From Hyphomonas sp. (GTDB lineage Bacteria > Pseudomonadota > Alphaproteobacteria > Caulobacterales > Hyphomonadaceae): DNA of 64,000 nucleotides. The notes under the pieces are model-generated. The model saw only the letters and a program-made list of their open reading frames with translations. It was not told the DNA's origin and made no database searches. Where the stretch lies: the NCBI RefSeq assembly GCF_018402285.1, contig NZ_JAGYJH010000001.1:19589-83588 (forward strand), written 5' to 3'. Positions within the stretch are counted from its first letter, which is position 1. Each line of letters opens with the position of its first letter. The position numbers were made by a program, and so were the translations under genes. Shown here piece after piece: positions 53,030-62,297 of the stretch.

Positions 53030-54352
53030 CTATTGGGCCGTCACAGCGCGGCGCGCCCTCTGATTGACGAGGTAGTAAACGAAACCGAGCGCGGCCCAGC
53101 CACTGAGCAGCAGGTAAGGCCGCCAGTCCGCCGAAATGCCCAGAAGGATGATCGCAAGGCCAAGCGCGATCCCGAGCCCGGCAAGCGCATAAACCATGCG
53201 CGCGGGCAGGCTGAAGGCAGACGCGGCCCGCAATTCCGGCTCCCGGCGGCAGAGGCCGATCGCCGAAAGACAGGTCGCGGCATATTTCAGGATCGTCGGA
53301 ATGTTCACGGCCAGGAACAGGAAGACGAGATTCTGAGGCATGAACAGGCCAAGGCAACAGAGCGCAAATGTCAGGAAGATCGCGTTCTGCGGCACACCCC
53401 GCGCCTCATTGGTCTTGCCAAGGAACGCAGGCAGCATCCCGGCCCGTGACATCGCATAGAGAAACCGCGTCATGATGACAAAGGTGGCATTGATCGAGCT
53501 GCCGATGGCCACAAACGCACACACAAGGATCAGGACCCGCCCGCCCTCGCCCAGCGAGACGACCGCCGCGTCCAGCAGCGGCGCGCCCGAAGCCCCCAGC
53601 GCGTCAGCCCCAAGTATGCCCAGCGCGACCACCGCGACGCCAAAATAGATTGCCGCCGTCAGCGCCACCGAAATGCCGATGCCAAGCGGAATGTTCCGGC
53701 GCGGATTGCGCACCTCCCCGCCCACTTCGGTCGCGCTCTCGATCCCGAGAAAGAGCGAAATCAGCAGCGGAATGGCCGCCAGGATGCCGAGAATGCCCTT
53801 GTCCGCAAATGGCGTGAAATTCACCGGCTCGACATGCCCCGCCCCGCCGAACACGAACACCGCGCACGTCGCCAGCAGGATCACCAGCATCACCGCCTGG
53901 CTGCGCGCCACGAAGGAAACCCCCGCCAGATTGATCAGGAACACAGCCGCAAAGATGCCGAACATTACCAGCTTCGTGGGCAGCGCAATCAGCGACGACA
54001 TGTAGGACACCAGCACCATCGTCAGCACGATCAGCGCCGCCGTGCTGCCGGCAATCCGCATCCAGCTGATGATGAAGCCGGCAAAGGGATGCACGAACCG
54101 GCGCGGCCACTCAAACGAGGCCCCTGTCGCCGGGGCCGCTGCCCCCATGAAGGAATAGATCAGCGCAAAGACGATCATCGGCACCACCGCGATCACCATC
54201 GACACCAGCATCGCCGGCCCGGCCACGGCCGCCGCCGGCGTCAGGATCGAAAAGATCGACACGCCCACCGCCGTACCCAGCCCCAGCGACACGACGCCGA
54301 ACAGGCCGACATTGCGCTTCAGGCCGTCGGTGGCAGGGGCGGCGTCAGACAT
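53030..54352 (-). CDS. APC-family amino acid permease
   Basis: 440 residues with 12 hydrophobic segments. The first helix carries the APC signature GVVSLGLGTAVGVSIFSI (broken helix with Gly-rich substrate site), followed by GAAAPATGASFEWPRRF and GIESATEVGGEVRNPRRNIPLGIG. It imports an amino acid or amine across the inner membrane. Nine bases separate it from the upstream aminotransferase gene, indicating a coupled uptake-transamination unit. Substrate unknown. Confidence 0.9.
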   Translation of the reverse strand: MSDAAPATDGLKRNVGLFGVVSLGLGTAVGVSIFSILTPAAAVAGPAMLVSMVIAVVPMIVFALIYSFMGAAAPATGASFEWPRRFVHPFAGFIISWMRIAGSTAALIVLTMVLVSYMSSLIALPTKLVMFGIFAAVFLINLAGVSFVARSQAVMLVILLATCAVFVFGGAGHVEPVNFTPFADKGILGILAAIPLLISLFLGIESATEVGGEVRNPRRNIPLGIGISVALTAAIYFGVAVVALGILGADALGASGAPLLDAAVVSLGEGGRVLILVCAFVAIGSSINATFVIMTRFLYAMSRAGMLPAFLGKTNEARGVPQNAIFLTFALCCLGLFMPQNLVFLFLAVNIPTILKYAATCLSAIGLCRREPELRAASAFSLPARMVYALAGLGIALGLAIILLGISADWRPYLLLSGWAALGFVYYLVNQRARRAVTAQ

Positions 54353-54361
54353 GGAAACTCC

Positions 54362-55579
54362 TCAGGCTATGTGGCGCTTCTGGCCGGTCGCGCGATACTC
54401 GGCAAGCCCGCGCGCCAGCCGCCCAAGCCCTTCGCTCAGCCGCTCGGGCGCCATGCCATAGCCGATCCGCAGATAGCCCGGCGATCCGAAACACTCGCCC
54501 GGAACCACCAAAACGCCGTGCTTGGCCGAGAGCCATTGGGAAAGCTCCCGCGTGTCCTCCACGCCCGCCAGCTGCGGGAAACAGGTACACCCCTGCAGGG
54601 TAAACCCCGGCAGGATCAGCCCCTCGGCCGTCATCTCGCCCAGCACCGCTGCCGCTACCGGGCGCGCCGCTTCCATCATGCCATTGCGCCAGGCATCAAA
54701 CACATCGGCCTTCGCCAGCACTTCGGCCGCAACACAGTGGGATAGCCGCGAAACATTGAAATCGGCCCGCTCGGCATAGTCCTTCAGCCGCCGCATCACG
54801 TGCCGCCCGGCAATGATCCAGCCGCAGCGCAGCGTGCTCAGGCCAAAAATCTTGGTCATGCTGCTGAGGCGCAGCACATTCTCGTGCGCGCCGGGATCGA
54901 GCCCCGGCCCGGCATCGCTGAAATAGTCCCGGTACACCTCATCGAGCACCAGAAGCACGCCCTTCTGCGCCAGCACCCGCGCCAACGTCGCGAGCGTCAC
55001 ATCGCTCACATACGCCCCGCTCGGATTGTGCAGATTGGTCAGCACCACCATCCGGGTATCGGGATGCAGCGCCTCGACAATGCCATCCACGGATATCCCG
55101 AAATCGGGCGCTTCCCGGCGATAAAAATCGGCATGCACGCCCACATCGCGCGCCATGTTGGCAAAGATGTCAAAGCCCGGCGCCTCCACCAGGATACGGT
55201 CGCCGGGTGAAAGCAGCGCGGTATAGATCATGCCCACGGCAGTCGTTGCCCCGGTCGTGCACAGGATCGATTCCTCCGGCACGCCGTAACGCACCGCCAG
55301 ATGCTCGCCCAGATCGGGATTGTTCCGCATGAATACGCTTTGGTAGGTCCCCGGGAAGCCATCCCTGAACGCGTCGCGCAGGATGCCACCCAAAAGGTCA
55401 ACCGGCTCGGGCACAGAGCTTTCAAACAGCGCAATCGTGCCAGGTTTGCCAGACCGCATCAGGGTCAGCATGTCCCGCACCCAATGGGCAAAGCTCAGGA
55501 CGTTTTCGTCGGAACTGTCGGAGGCGTCCACGGCTAGATAATCCTTACCCTTGGAATATTTTATGTTTTTCGGCCGCAC
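54362..55579 (-). CDS. Class I aminotransferase
   Basis: 405 residues. PLP lysine is in SSMTKIFGLSTLRCGW; NPSGAYV and LDEVYRDYF supply the cofactor asparagine and aspartate/tyrosine; the C-terminal substrate arginine is in YLRIGYG. The first 45 residues are a hydrophilic extension. It resembles aminotransferases of the capreomycidine-synthase/valine-pyruvate neighbourhood, but the exact substrate is open. Upstream of and coupled to the permease, consistent with transamination of an imported amino acid. No signal peptide, unlike the class V enzyme in the same region. Confidence 0.87.
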   Translation of the reverse strand: MRPKNIKYSKGKDYLAVDASDSSDENVLSFAHWVRDMLTLMRSGKPGTIALFESSVPEPVDLLGGILRDAFRDGFPGTYQSVFMRNNPDLGEHLAVRYGVPEESILCTTGATTAVGMIYTALLSPGDRILVEAPGFDIFANMARDVGVHADFYRREAPDFGISVDGIVEALHPDTRMVVLTNLHNPSGAYVSDVTLATLARVLAQKGVLLVLDEVYRDYFSDAGPGLDPGAHENVLRLSSMTKIFGLSTLRCGWIIAGRHVMRRLKDYAERADFNVSRLSHCVAAEVLAKADVFDAWRNGMMEAARPVAAAVLGEMTAEGLILPGFTLQGCTCFPQLAGVEDTRELSQWLSAKHGVLVVPGECFGSPGYLRIGYGMAPERLSEGLGRLARGLAEYRATGQKRHIA

Positions 55580-55751
55580 GCGCAGCGCGGGAGACCGTTG
55601 GAGAAGGCCTCCACAGCATCAGACTGACAGCCCGCCGGAAAAATGTTTATGCAAAGGCCGCCGCTGCCCGCCGTGCCAGCGCATAAATGTTCTCGCGCGC
55701 CCGCCCGCCAGGCAGAGAGAATTTCACCCGCCATCGCCTGCCGCCGCGCGA

Positions 55752-57371
55752 TCAGTTGGCCGCGCCGGTGGCAAAGCAGTCCTCCGGAGCCACGCCCTCC
55801 ACCCGGCGCCAGTGCATGCCGGAATAGGTCTCACCGCCCTCCTCTAAGGTCGCTGTGTCTCCCGTCACGCACGCGCCAAACCCGTCGCCCGCCGGATAGA
55901 TCAGCTGCCCGTCAATATGCAGCCCCCGGACGAAAGCTTCCTCTTCCTGTCCAAGCTCCTGCGAAACAAAATCGCTCCAGGCCTCGATGGTCAGATCGAC
56001 CTCACCGCTTTCGCGCAGCGCAAACACCTCGCGCAGCAGCATGTCGAGATTTCGCGCCCCGCCGCTCGCCGCGCGAATGCGCGAATCAAGGTCGGCAAAA
56101 TAAAACGCGCCGCGCTGATACGGCGCATGCCGGATGCGCCCGTCATTGAAGCCCACCTGTCCGATCTCGGCCGCAGACATCGCCCGCGCCGGATTGGAAT
56201 AGTACCGGTCGCTCAGCCCGTTCAGCCCGGCGATATATTCATCGATGGAAACGCGCCCCGCCCGGAACGGCACAGTATATTCGTAATAGGTGGTCAGCCC
56301 TTCGGAAAACCAGTTGGTCAGCACATGCTGCCCGCTCAGTCTGCCAACCCACATATGGATCATCTCATGCGCCAGGGTCGAGCGCGGCGACTGTCCGCCC
56401 ATTTCCTCCTGCAGGGCCGGCCCGCGTGACAGCATGAAGGAATTGGCCAGCGCCGTCGCCCCGCCATAGGGCTCGGTGTCGAGCTGGCGCAGGAAAACGC
56501 GGTAGTCCGGTGCGGGGTCGAGATAGGCGAAGAACTCGCCAAAAAAGTCATAAAGGTCCTTGGCATAGTCCATTTCGGCGGCCACATCGAACGGGAAATC
56601 CCCCAACCAGTAGGCGCGGAAATGACTCTCTTCCTCCGCAGGCGGATATTGCCCGGCAGGCCCCGCCATCAGCCAGCCCTGCATCAGAGCGGCGGGGGGG
56701 CCACTGACGAGCACACGCCCCTCTCCGAACGTGGTGACCCCCACCGCTCCCGGTCCAAACTCCGTCAGATCCCATTCGAGAAGAGACTGGCTGGACTCTG
56801 CATTCACCGGCACGATCATGTAGCCCGCCCCGGCGCCGCTCACCCCGCCTTTCGACGGGCGGATGCCAAAGGCCGGACCCGGCGGCTCACCCTCAGGCTG
56901 GACCAGCGCACGGTAGCGGATGTCGAGAGGGAATTCGACATCCCGGGTCGCCGTCCAGTGCCGGAAGTACGGGAAACCGCCGGGCACTGGATCGTCCTGC
57001 TCAAGGGTGAACTCGACCGGTCCGGCCTCGTCCGTCACACGCAGATCGAGGATACGGTCCGCGATGCCCATGACATTCACATACACCACCGGTGCAGAGA
57101 GCTTCAGCCGGGTTTCCCCGTCCTTTAGTCCGCCCTGCAGGCGCGAGGTGACCGCAATGGCCTCCACCTCGCCTGCCGCATCCAGCTCCGGCCGCAGCGT
57201 AATTTCGTAGGAAGCTTCTGGCGCGTTGCTAGCCACTGGCGCCGCCTCAGCAACTGGCGCTGACTTGCATCCGGCAACAACCATCAGCGTGCAGAAGACC
57301 AGCCCCGCCACACGCAGTCCGTGCCCCTGGCGGCGCGCGGCGCCCTGCGTCTCGTGTCCGGTCACAATCAT
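55752..57371 (-). CDS. M61-like zinc peptidase lipoprotein (first)
   Basis: 539 residues. Lipobox VAGC (Cys 35). An N-terminal beta-rich domain (about 55-240) precedes a gluzincin domain with HEMIH (335-339) and a following SEGLTTYYE glutamate, as in glycyl aminopeptidase (M61) and M1-type enzymes. The C-terminal part (about 440-539) lacks a clear PDZ domain. Start ATG 57371 has GGAG 9 bases upstream. It is anchored at the envelope and divergent from a related gene, with a palindrome between them. Confidence 0.8.
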   Translation of the reverse strand: MIVTGHETQGAARRQGHGLRVAGLVFCTLMVVAGCKSAPVAEAAPVASNAPEASYEITLRPELDAAGEVEAIAVTSRLQGGLKDGETRLKLSAPVVYVNVMGIADRILDLRVTDEAGPVEFTLEQDDPVPGGFPYFRHWTATRDVEFPLDIRYRALVQPEGEPPGPAFGIRPSKGGVSGAGAGYMIVPVNAESSQSLLEWDLTEFGPGAVGVTTFGEGRVLVSGPPAALMQGWLMAGPAGQYPPAEEESHFRAYWLGDFPFDVAAEMDYAKDLYDFFGEFFAYLDPAPDYRVFLRQLDTEPYGGATALANSFMLSRGPALQEEMGGQSPRSTLAHEMIHMWVGRLSGQHVLTNWFSEGLTTYYEYTVPFRAGRVSIDEYIAGLNGLSDRYYSNPARAMSAAEIGQVGFNDGRIRHAPYQRGAFYFADLDSRIRAASGGARNLDMLLREVFALRESGEVDLTIEAWSDFVSQELGQEEEAFVRGLHIDGQLIYPAGDGFGACVTGDTATLEEGGETYSGMHWRRVEGVAPEDCFATGAAN

Positions 57372-57467
57372 CGCCCGTCTCTCCAGGAATCCTTGAAGCC
57401 GATAGTCCCCAGCCCGGCCAGAATAGTCCTTTCGATAACGCCGCCAAATCCCGGGCGTCTGCATGAA

Positions 57468-57485
57468 TGGCCCTCCAGAGGGCCA
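57468..57485. promoter_or_regulatory. 18-bp palindrome between divergent M61-like genes
   Basis: TGGCCCTC-CA-GAGGGCCA, perfect 8-base arms. It lies 97 bases from one start codon and 109 from the other in the 222-base divergent promoter region, the expected place for a shared operator. Confidence 0.5.
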
Positions 57486-57593
57486 CTGCCGGGATAGATA
57501 TTTCCCCGCCGCCGCAAAGCCCTGCCCTATTCGATTAAAGTTCCCCGCGCCCGGCGCTAGTCTGGGCGCTACCGGCCTTGCAGGAGCTTTCCC

Positions 57594-59366
57594 ATGATCC
57601 CCGCCCGCTCACCTCGCGCTGCCTTTGGCGCCGCCATGCTCCTCGCCGCCACCCTCCTGGCCGCCTGCGCTGCCCCGTCCGAAGCGCCCGCCCCGCCGGC
57701 TGCAGCCACCGTCACACCCGCCGGCATGGAAATCACCCTGACGCCCCGCCGTCCCGCCGGCGAGAAGGTCGAATCCATCGATGTCACCCTCAGCATCCGC
57801 GAGCCAGCCCTCGCGCAGGGCGACACCTTCCTCTCCATGGCCATCGTGCGCGTCATGGCGCCGGGCGCGCTCAATCGCCCAGAAACGCTCGTCGCAGCAG
57901 ACGCCGCCGGCCCGCTGCCGCTGACCATCGAGGAAGACCCCGTCGATTCCTCCGAATTCCGCCAGGATCGCCGCTGGATCGCGGCCCGCGCCACGCAGGG
58001 CGACGTCACCGTCCGTTACACGATCGAGCCGCGTGTCATCACCTCGGCCACGCGCCCTGGCCCCCTGATCGACACCCGCACCGAGCTCACCGGCTTCTAC
58101 GGCTCGGGCAACACGATGCTCGCCCTTCCCGTCTCCGGCTGGCCGCGCGAGGTCGCCCTCAGCTGGAACCTCACCGAGCTTGAGCCAGGTGCCCGCGCCG
58201 CCTCAAGCCTTGGCGAAGGCGATGTCACTGCAACCGTCACAGCGCAGAACCTCAACAACAGCTTCTTCTTCGCCGGCCCCCTGCGCAGCCAGCCCGAAGA
58301 CGGCGCAGGCGACTTTGCGATCTACTGGATCACCCCGGCGGCCTTCGACCTGGACGGCGCCGCCGCCTGGACGCAGGAAGCCTACACCTATTTCAACGGC
58401 TTCTTCGGCGCCAGCGACACGCCCTTCCGCATCTTCATGCGCACCACCGAGCGCTTCCAGGGCGGCGGCGGCGGGGGCTTCAACTCCTTCATCTTCGGCA
58501 CCGTCGGGGGCGAAGACCGTGACCCCGACGAGGTTCGCGGCCTCCTCGCCCATGAAGCGCTACACCATTTCGTCGGCGGTTACGGTGATGGCGGCGGCGC
58601 GGGCGGCCAGCAATGGTATTCCGAAGGCGTCACGAACTACTACACCGTTGTCCTGCCCTATCGCGCCGGCCTCACCAACATCGATCACTACATCAGCGAC
58701 TTCAACGGCTACGCCAAATCCTACTACACCAATCCGCAGTCGAACCTTTCCAACACCGAAGTCACACGCCTCTTCTTCGCTGACGGCAACGCCCAGATCG
58801 TGCCCTACAATCGCGGCCCTCTCTATGTCGCCCTCACTGATGCACAGATCCGCGCCGCCTCTGGCGGAGAACTACGCGTGGACAACCTCATCTTCGATTT
58901 CATCGACAGCCAGGAGAAAGCCGAAGACGGCGTCGCCCTCTGGCATGACCTGGCCGAGGTCTATCTCGGCGAAGCCGGCAGTGCGCAGTTTCGCGCCATG
59001 ATGGAAGGCGCCCCGCTCGACCTGCCCTCTGATCTATTCGGCCCCTGCTTTGTGGCCGAGGAACAGATGCTGCAGAACTTCGTCATCGGATTTCGTCCCT
59101 ACAAGGATGAAGAAGGCGCCACCCGCGCTGGCCCCATCGTCCCTGGCACTGCTGCCGAAGCCGCCGGCATCCAGCGCTATGACATCATCACCAATCCGGA
59201 CGCGCTCGGCAGCGCCCGGGACGCCGCCCCCGGCACCCCCGTCACGCTCGCCCTCCGGCGCGAAGGCGCGGCCCCCTTCAGCCTCACCTACACCCCCTGG
59301 ACCCCGCCCCTGCCTGGCAAGCAATGGGTCCGCACCCGCGTCCCGGAAGAAGACTGCAACCTCTGA
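57594..59366 (+). CDS. M61-like zinc peptidase lipoprotein with PDZ-like C-terminus (second)
   Basis: 590 residues. Lipobox LAAC (Cys 25). Zinc motif HEALHH (His 320, Glu 321, His 324) is followed by WYSEGVTNYYTV with the third ligand glutamate; a glycine-rich loop GGGGGFNSF precedes it. About residues 490-570 look like a PDZ domain (GPIVPGTAAEAAGIQRYDIIT), typical of M61. AGGAG is 7 bases upstream of ATG 57594. It shares the same plan as the divergent gene (YYTNP..., DAQIRAASGG / DSRIRAASGG), so the two are paralogues that arose by inverted duplication. Confidence 0.83.
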   Translation: MIPARSPRAAFGAAMLLAATLLAACAAPSEAPAPPAAATVTPAGMEITLTPRRPAGEKVESIDVTLSIREPALAQGDTFLSMAIVRVMAPGALNRPETLVAADAAGPLPLTIEEDPVDSSEFRQDRRWIAARATQGDVTVRYTIEPRVITSATRPGPLIDTRTELTGFYGSGNTMLALPVSGWPREVALSWNLTELEPGARAASSLGEGDVTATVTAQNLNNSFFFAGPLRSQPEDGAGDFAIYWITPAAFDLDGAAAWTQEAYTYFNGFFGASDTPFRIFMRTTERFQGGGGGGFNSFIFGTVGGEDRDPDEVRGLLAHEALHHFVGGYGDGGGAGGQQWYSEGVTNYYTVVLPYRAGLTNIDHYISDFNGYAKSYYTNPQSNLSNTEVTRLFFADGNAQIVPYNRGPLYVALTDAQIRAASGGELRVDNLIFDFIDSQEKAEDGVALWHDLAEVYLGEAGSAQFRAMMEGAPLDLPSDLFGPCFVAEEQMLQNFVIGFRPYKDEEGATRAGPIVPGTAAEAAGIQRYDIITNPDALGSARDAAPGTPVTLALRREGAAPFSLTYTPWTPPLPGKQWVRTRVPEEDCNL

Positions 59367-59449
59367 AGGCGCCGCGCCCGCTGCAGAAAAATACCACCCT
59401 GGCGCAAACCCTTATGGAACCTTCAGGCCGCCTGACGGGTTAACAACCA

Positions 59450-60523
59450 ATGGAACCGACGCCCGCGCGCCCCGCTCCCAGCCTGTCCGCCTTCACCGCT
59501 CGCCTCCTCCTGGTGCTCGCGGTGGGCGCGCTTGCGCTGGCGGCATGGACCGTGCGCGATGCCTTCCTTCTTGTTTTTGCTGCCGTTCTCGTGGCGATCG
59601 CCCTGCACGGCATCGCCGACGGTCTGACGCGCAAGACCCCGCTGCCCCGCGGGGCAGCGCTCGGCATTGCCGCCTTGCTGCTGATCGGCAGTGTGGCCGC
59701 CATCCTCTGGATCTTCGGGGCGCAGCTAGCCAGTGAACTCTCAGGCGTGGCTGACCGCCTGCCCGAAGCCTGGGACCGCGCCCGGCAGACGCTGAATGCA
59801 AATCCGCTCGGATCAGCCCTCGTCTCGGAGATTGAGGCGCTCATGTCCGGCGATTCCAACGGCTCACTGAGCAACATGCTGAGCGATGCGGGCGGCTTCG
59901 CCCTGCCGTTTGCCTCGGGCTTCACCTCCGGGCTCCTCGTCCTCTTCATGGCGGCCTTCCTGACCATCTCGGCCGTACCCACCCGCAATGGCGCGCTCCT
60001 GCTGCTGCCTTCGGGCACCGACCGGAAGGTCGGCGAGGCGCTCGACGCCTCGGGCCATGCGCTCAAGAAATGGCTGCTCGGCATCAGCATCGATATGGCC
60101 ATCATGACCATCGTGATGGGGCTTGTGCTCTGGCTTCTGGGCGTGCCCGCCTTCGTCGGCCTTGCCCTCATCGCCGGCATCGCGCAGTTCGTGCCCACCG
60201 CCGGCCCGCTCCTGGCGGCCATCCCCGGCGTCCTGCTGGCCTTCACCGTCAGCCCGGCAACAGCCCTCTGGACGGCCCTGGCCTACTTCACCGTGTCCCA
60301 GGTCGAAGCAAATCTCATCTACCCGCTGATCCAGAAGAAGACCGCCTCGATCCCGCCCGCGCTCAACCTCTTTGCCATCCTTGCCTTCGGCATGCTGCTG
60401 GGCCCGCTCGGCGTGCTGCTCGCCACCCCGATCCTGGTTGTCGCCAGCGTCTTCGTCATCCAGCTCTATGTGCGCGCCACCCTCGGCAAGGAGGCGGCTG
60501 TCCCCGGCGGCCGGCCAGGCTGA
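59450..60523 (+). CDS. AI-2E family (PerM/YhhT-like) transporter
   Basis: 357 residues with 7-8 hydrophobic segments. The C-terminal GVPAFVGLALIAGIAQFVPTAGPLLAAIPGVLLAF and FTVSQVEANLIYPLIQKK, ILAFGMLLGPLGVLLATPI are the AI-2E transporter signature. Members are thought to be exporters or ion antiporters; the name is historical. Upstream of the start is GGGTTAACAACC without a good ribosome site. No link to quorum sensing genes is visible nearby. Confidence 0.87.
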   Translation: MEPTPARPAPSLSAFTARLLLVLAVGALALAAWTVRDAFLLVFAAVLVAIALHGIADGLTRKTPLPRGAALGIAALLLIGSVAAILWIFGAQLASELSGVADRLPEAWDRARQTLNANPLGSALVSEIEALMSGDSNGSLSNMLSDAGGFALPFASGFTSGLLVLFMAAFLTISAVPTRNGALLLLPSGTDRKVGEALDASGHALKKWLLGISIDMAIMTIVMGLVLWLLGVPAFVGLALIAGIAQFVPTAGPLLAAIPGVLLAFTVSPATALWTALAYFTVSQVEANLIYPLIQKKTASIPPALNLFAILAFGMLLGPLGVLLATPILVVASVFVIQLYVRATLGKEAAVPGGRPG

Positions 60524-60599
60524 CAGCCAAAGGCATGCACCGGCAAAAATCGCCTGATCCTTGCCGCCGGCAAGCGCGTCTCAATTCTGGCTGAAGAGT

Positions 60600-60684
60600 T
60601 GGTGCGGTCGAGAAGACTCGAACTTCCACGGGTTGCCCCACAGCGACCTCAACGCTGCGCGTCTACCAATTCCGCCACGACCGC
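60600..60684 (-). tRNA. tRNA-Leu (anticodon GAG)
   Basis: Class II tRNA, 85 bases with encoded CCA. Acceptor GCGGTCG/CGACCGC, anticodon stem CAGCG/CGCTG around loop TTGAGGT (anticodon GAG, reading CUC/CUU), long variable arm with GGGG-CAA-CCC, T arm GGAAG/CTTCT with TTCGAGT loop. Confidence 0.95.
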
Positions 60685-60770
60685 ACACTGGTATATTCGG
60701 GGCAGACGGGCCGTATAGGGCGGTCATTGCGCTTTGTGAAGCCCTCAAAACACCCTATATCGCACGCGCC

Positions 60771-61466
60771 ATGCAGATTTTTCCTCCCGTCGAATGGGCC
60801 GTGTCAGATGCCCCGGTCCCCTATGAGGCGGCCCTTGCCTTCATGGAGGCGCGCGTCCGCGCGATTCGCGAGGAAAACGCTCCGGAACTCGTCTGGTTCC
60901 TGGAGCATCCCCCCCTCTACACCGCCGGCACTTCGGCCCGGATCAAAGACCTGAAAGACCCTGCCCGCTTTCCCGTCTTCGAGGCCGGGCGCGGCGGCCA
61001 GTACACCTATCACGGCCCCGGCCAGCGGGTGGCCTATGTCCTGCTCGATGTCGCCGCCCGGGGCCGCGATGTGCGCGCTTTCGTGGCCCGGCTCGAAGCC
61101 TGGATCATCGCCGCGCTGGCGGCCTTCAATGTCGAGGGCGGCATGCGCGAAGGCCGCGTCGGCGTCTGGGTCGACCGGACCGAGCCGGGCGGGCCCCTGC
61201 GCGAAGACAAGATCGCCGCCATCGGCGTGCGCCTCAGGCGCTGGGTCAGCTTCCACGGCATTTCGCTCAATGTCGAGCCCGAGCTTGACCATTTCACCGG
61301 CATCACCCCCTGCGGCATCGAAGACCCCCGCTACGGCGTCACCAGCCTGGCCGGCCTCGGCCGCATCATCTCGATGGAAGAAGCCGACATCGCCCTGAAG
61401 GCTGCCTTCGAGCAGGTCTTCGCAAGCCAGCTCCTGCGCGTCGAAGCGCCCCTGGTCACGGCATAG
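60771..61466 (+). CDS. lipB: Octanoyltransferase LipB
   Basis: 231 residues. Transfers octanoyl from acyl carrier protein to lipoyl-domain lysines. Motifs: [32 protein letters not shown] (His in the YHGPGQ loop), [24 protein letters not shown] (catalytic Lys) and [16 protein letters not shown] (catalytic Cys). Start ATG 60771 fits; a longer frame overlaps the tRNA. Ends 13 bases before a convergent DUF805 gene. Confidence 0.95.
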   Translation: MQIFPPVEWAVSDAPVPYEAALAFMEARVRAIREENAPELVWFLEHPPLYTAGTSARIKDLKDPARFPVFEAGRGGQYTYHGPGQRVAYVLLDVAARGRDVRAFVARLEAWIIAALAAFNVEGGMREGRVGVWVDRTEPGGPLREDKIAAIGVRLRRWVSFHGISLNVEPELDHFTGITPCGIEDPRYGVTSLAGLGRIISMEEADIALKAAFEQVFASQLLRVEAPLVTA

Positions 61467-61479
61467 GTTCCTGCGCCCC

Positions 61480-62280
61480 TCAAACCCCGCGCTCGATTTC
61501 CTCAGGCGTCATGTGACTGCCCGTGCGGAATCTGCCCTGCCCGCCATTGGGCAGGCGCGCCACATACATCAGTGACCAGAGCATTGCCCCGAAGGACGCG
61601 AGCCACCAGATCGGGAAGGCTATCCCCATGCCCGCCTGCTGCGCCAGCTGGCGCTCGCTCATTTCCATCATCTTCGCCATCTGCGGATTGCGCGCCCCGC
61701 CGCCCCGATTGCCACCGGCGGCCGGCTGCTGGTCCCTGGAGGCGGCCCCTTCGCCTTCCTCCTCGCCTTCGGCTTCCTTCTCGGTCTTGGCCTGGACAGC
61801 TTCGGTGTTCACCGGGCTGTGCATCTGGCGGTATTGCGCCGCCCCGGCCTGCGTGCCCAGCGCGTAGGCGATCAGCCCCAGCAACAGAGGCACCAGAACA
61901 ATCACCGCCATGAAGGCAGACCGCCCGGCCTCCGTCAGCCTGCGGACATGTACCACGAAGGAGGTATAGTCCGTGACCAGCGTAAACACGGCAAACGGCA
62001 CCAGCAGAGCAGGCACCGAAAACAGCACCAGGCTCACCGGCGTGTTCATGCCGTCCGTGCCCACCCCGGCAACGCCGGCCAGGAAGGCCACGAAACTCGG
62101 AAACACATAGAGCATCAAGCGCCCCATGAACATGAAGGTCCAGGCGCGCGTGAAGTGCAGCTTGTAGGTTTTGCCGAAGGGATTGAAGAGGGTCTGCCAC
62201 CAGTTCATGTTCCCCGGCACGTCCCGTTCATCGCGGATCCAGGGACGGCGAGCGTCAACAGTGCCGGCTGAATAGTCCAT
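61480..62280 (-). CDS. DUF805-like membrane protein with charged loop
   Basis: 266 residues. Hydrophobic segments at about 47-67, 80-105, 120-142 and near 225-245 suggest four membrane helices. An unusual hydrophilic stretch (about 165-205), rich in Glu then Gly/Asn/Arg (KEAEGEEEGEGAAS, GGNRGGGARNP), interrupts the last two. The opening NWWQTLFNPFGK and HVRRLTEAGRSA match the DUF805 family core loosely. GAGG precedes ATG 62280. Last of four consecutive related genes. Confidence 0.65.
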   Translation of the reverse strand: MDYSAGTVDARRPWIRDERDVPGNMNWWQTLFNPFGKTYKLHFTRAWTFMFMGRLMLYVFPSFVAFLAGVAGVGTDGMNTPVSLVLFSVPALLVPFAVFTLVTDYTSFVVHVRRLTEAGRSAFMAVIVLVPLLLGLIAYALGTQAGAAQYRQMHSPVNTEAVQAKTEKEAEGEEEGEGAASRDQQPAAGGNRGGGARNPQMAKMMEMSERQLAQQAGMGIAFPIWWLASFGAMLWSLMYVARLPNGGQGRFRTGSHMTPEEIERGV

Positions 62281-62297
62281 GGCAGGTCCTCGTCGTG

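Noticed and set aside
59450..60523. AI-2 quorum-sensing exporter as functional call
   Set aside because: The family name is historical; no lux-type genes are near, so only the family is stated.
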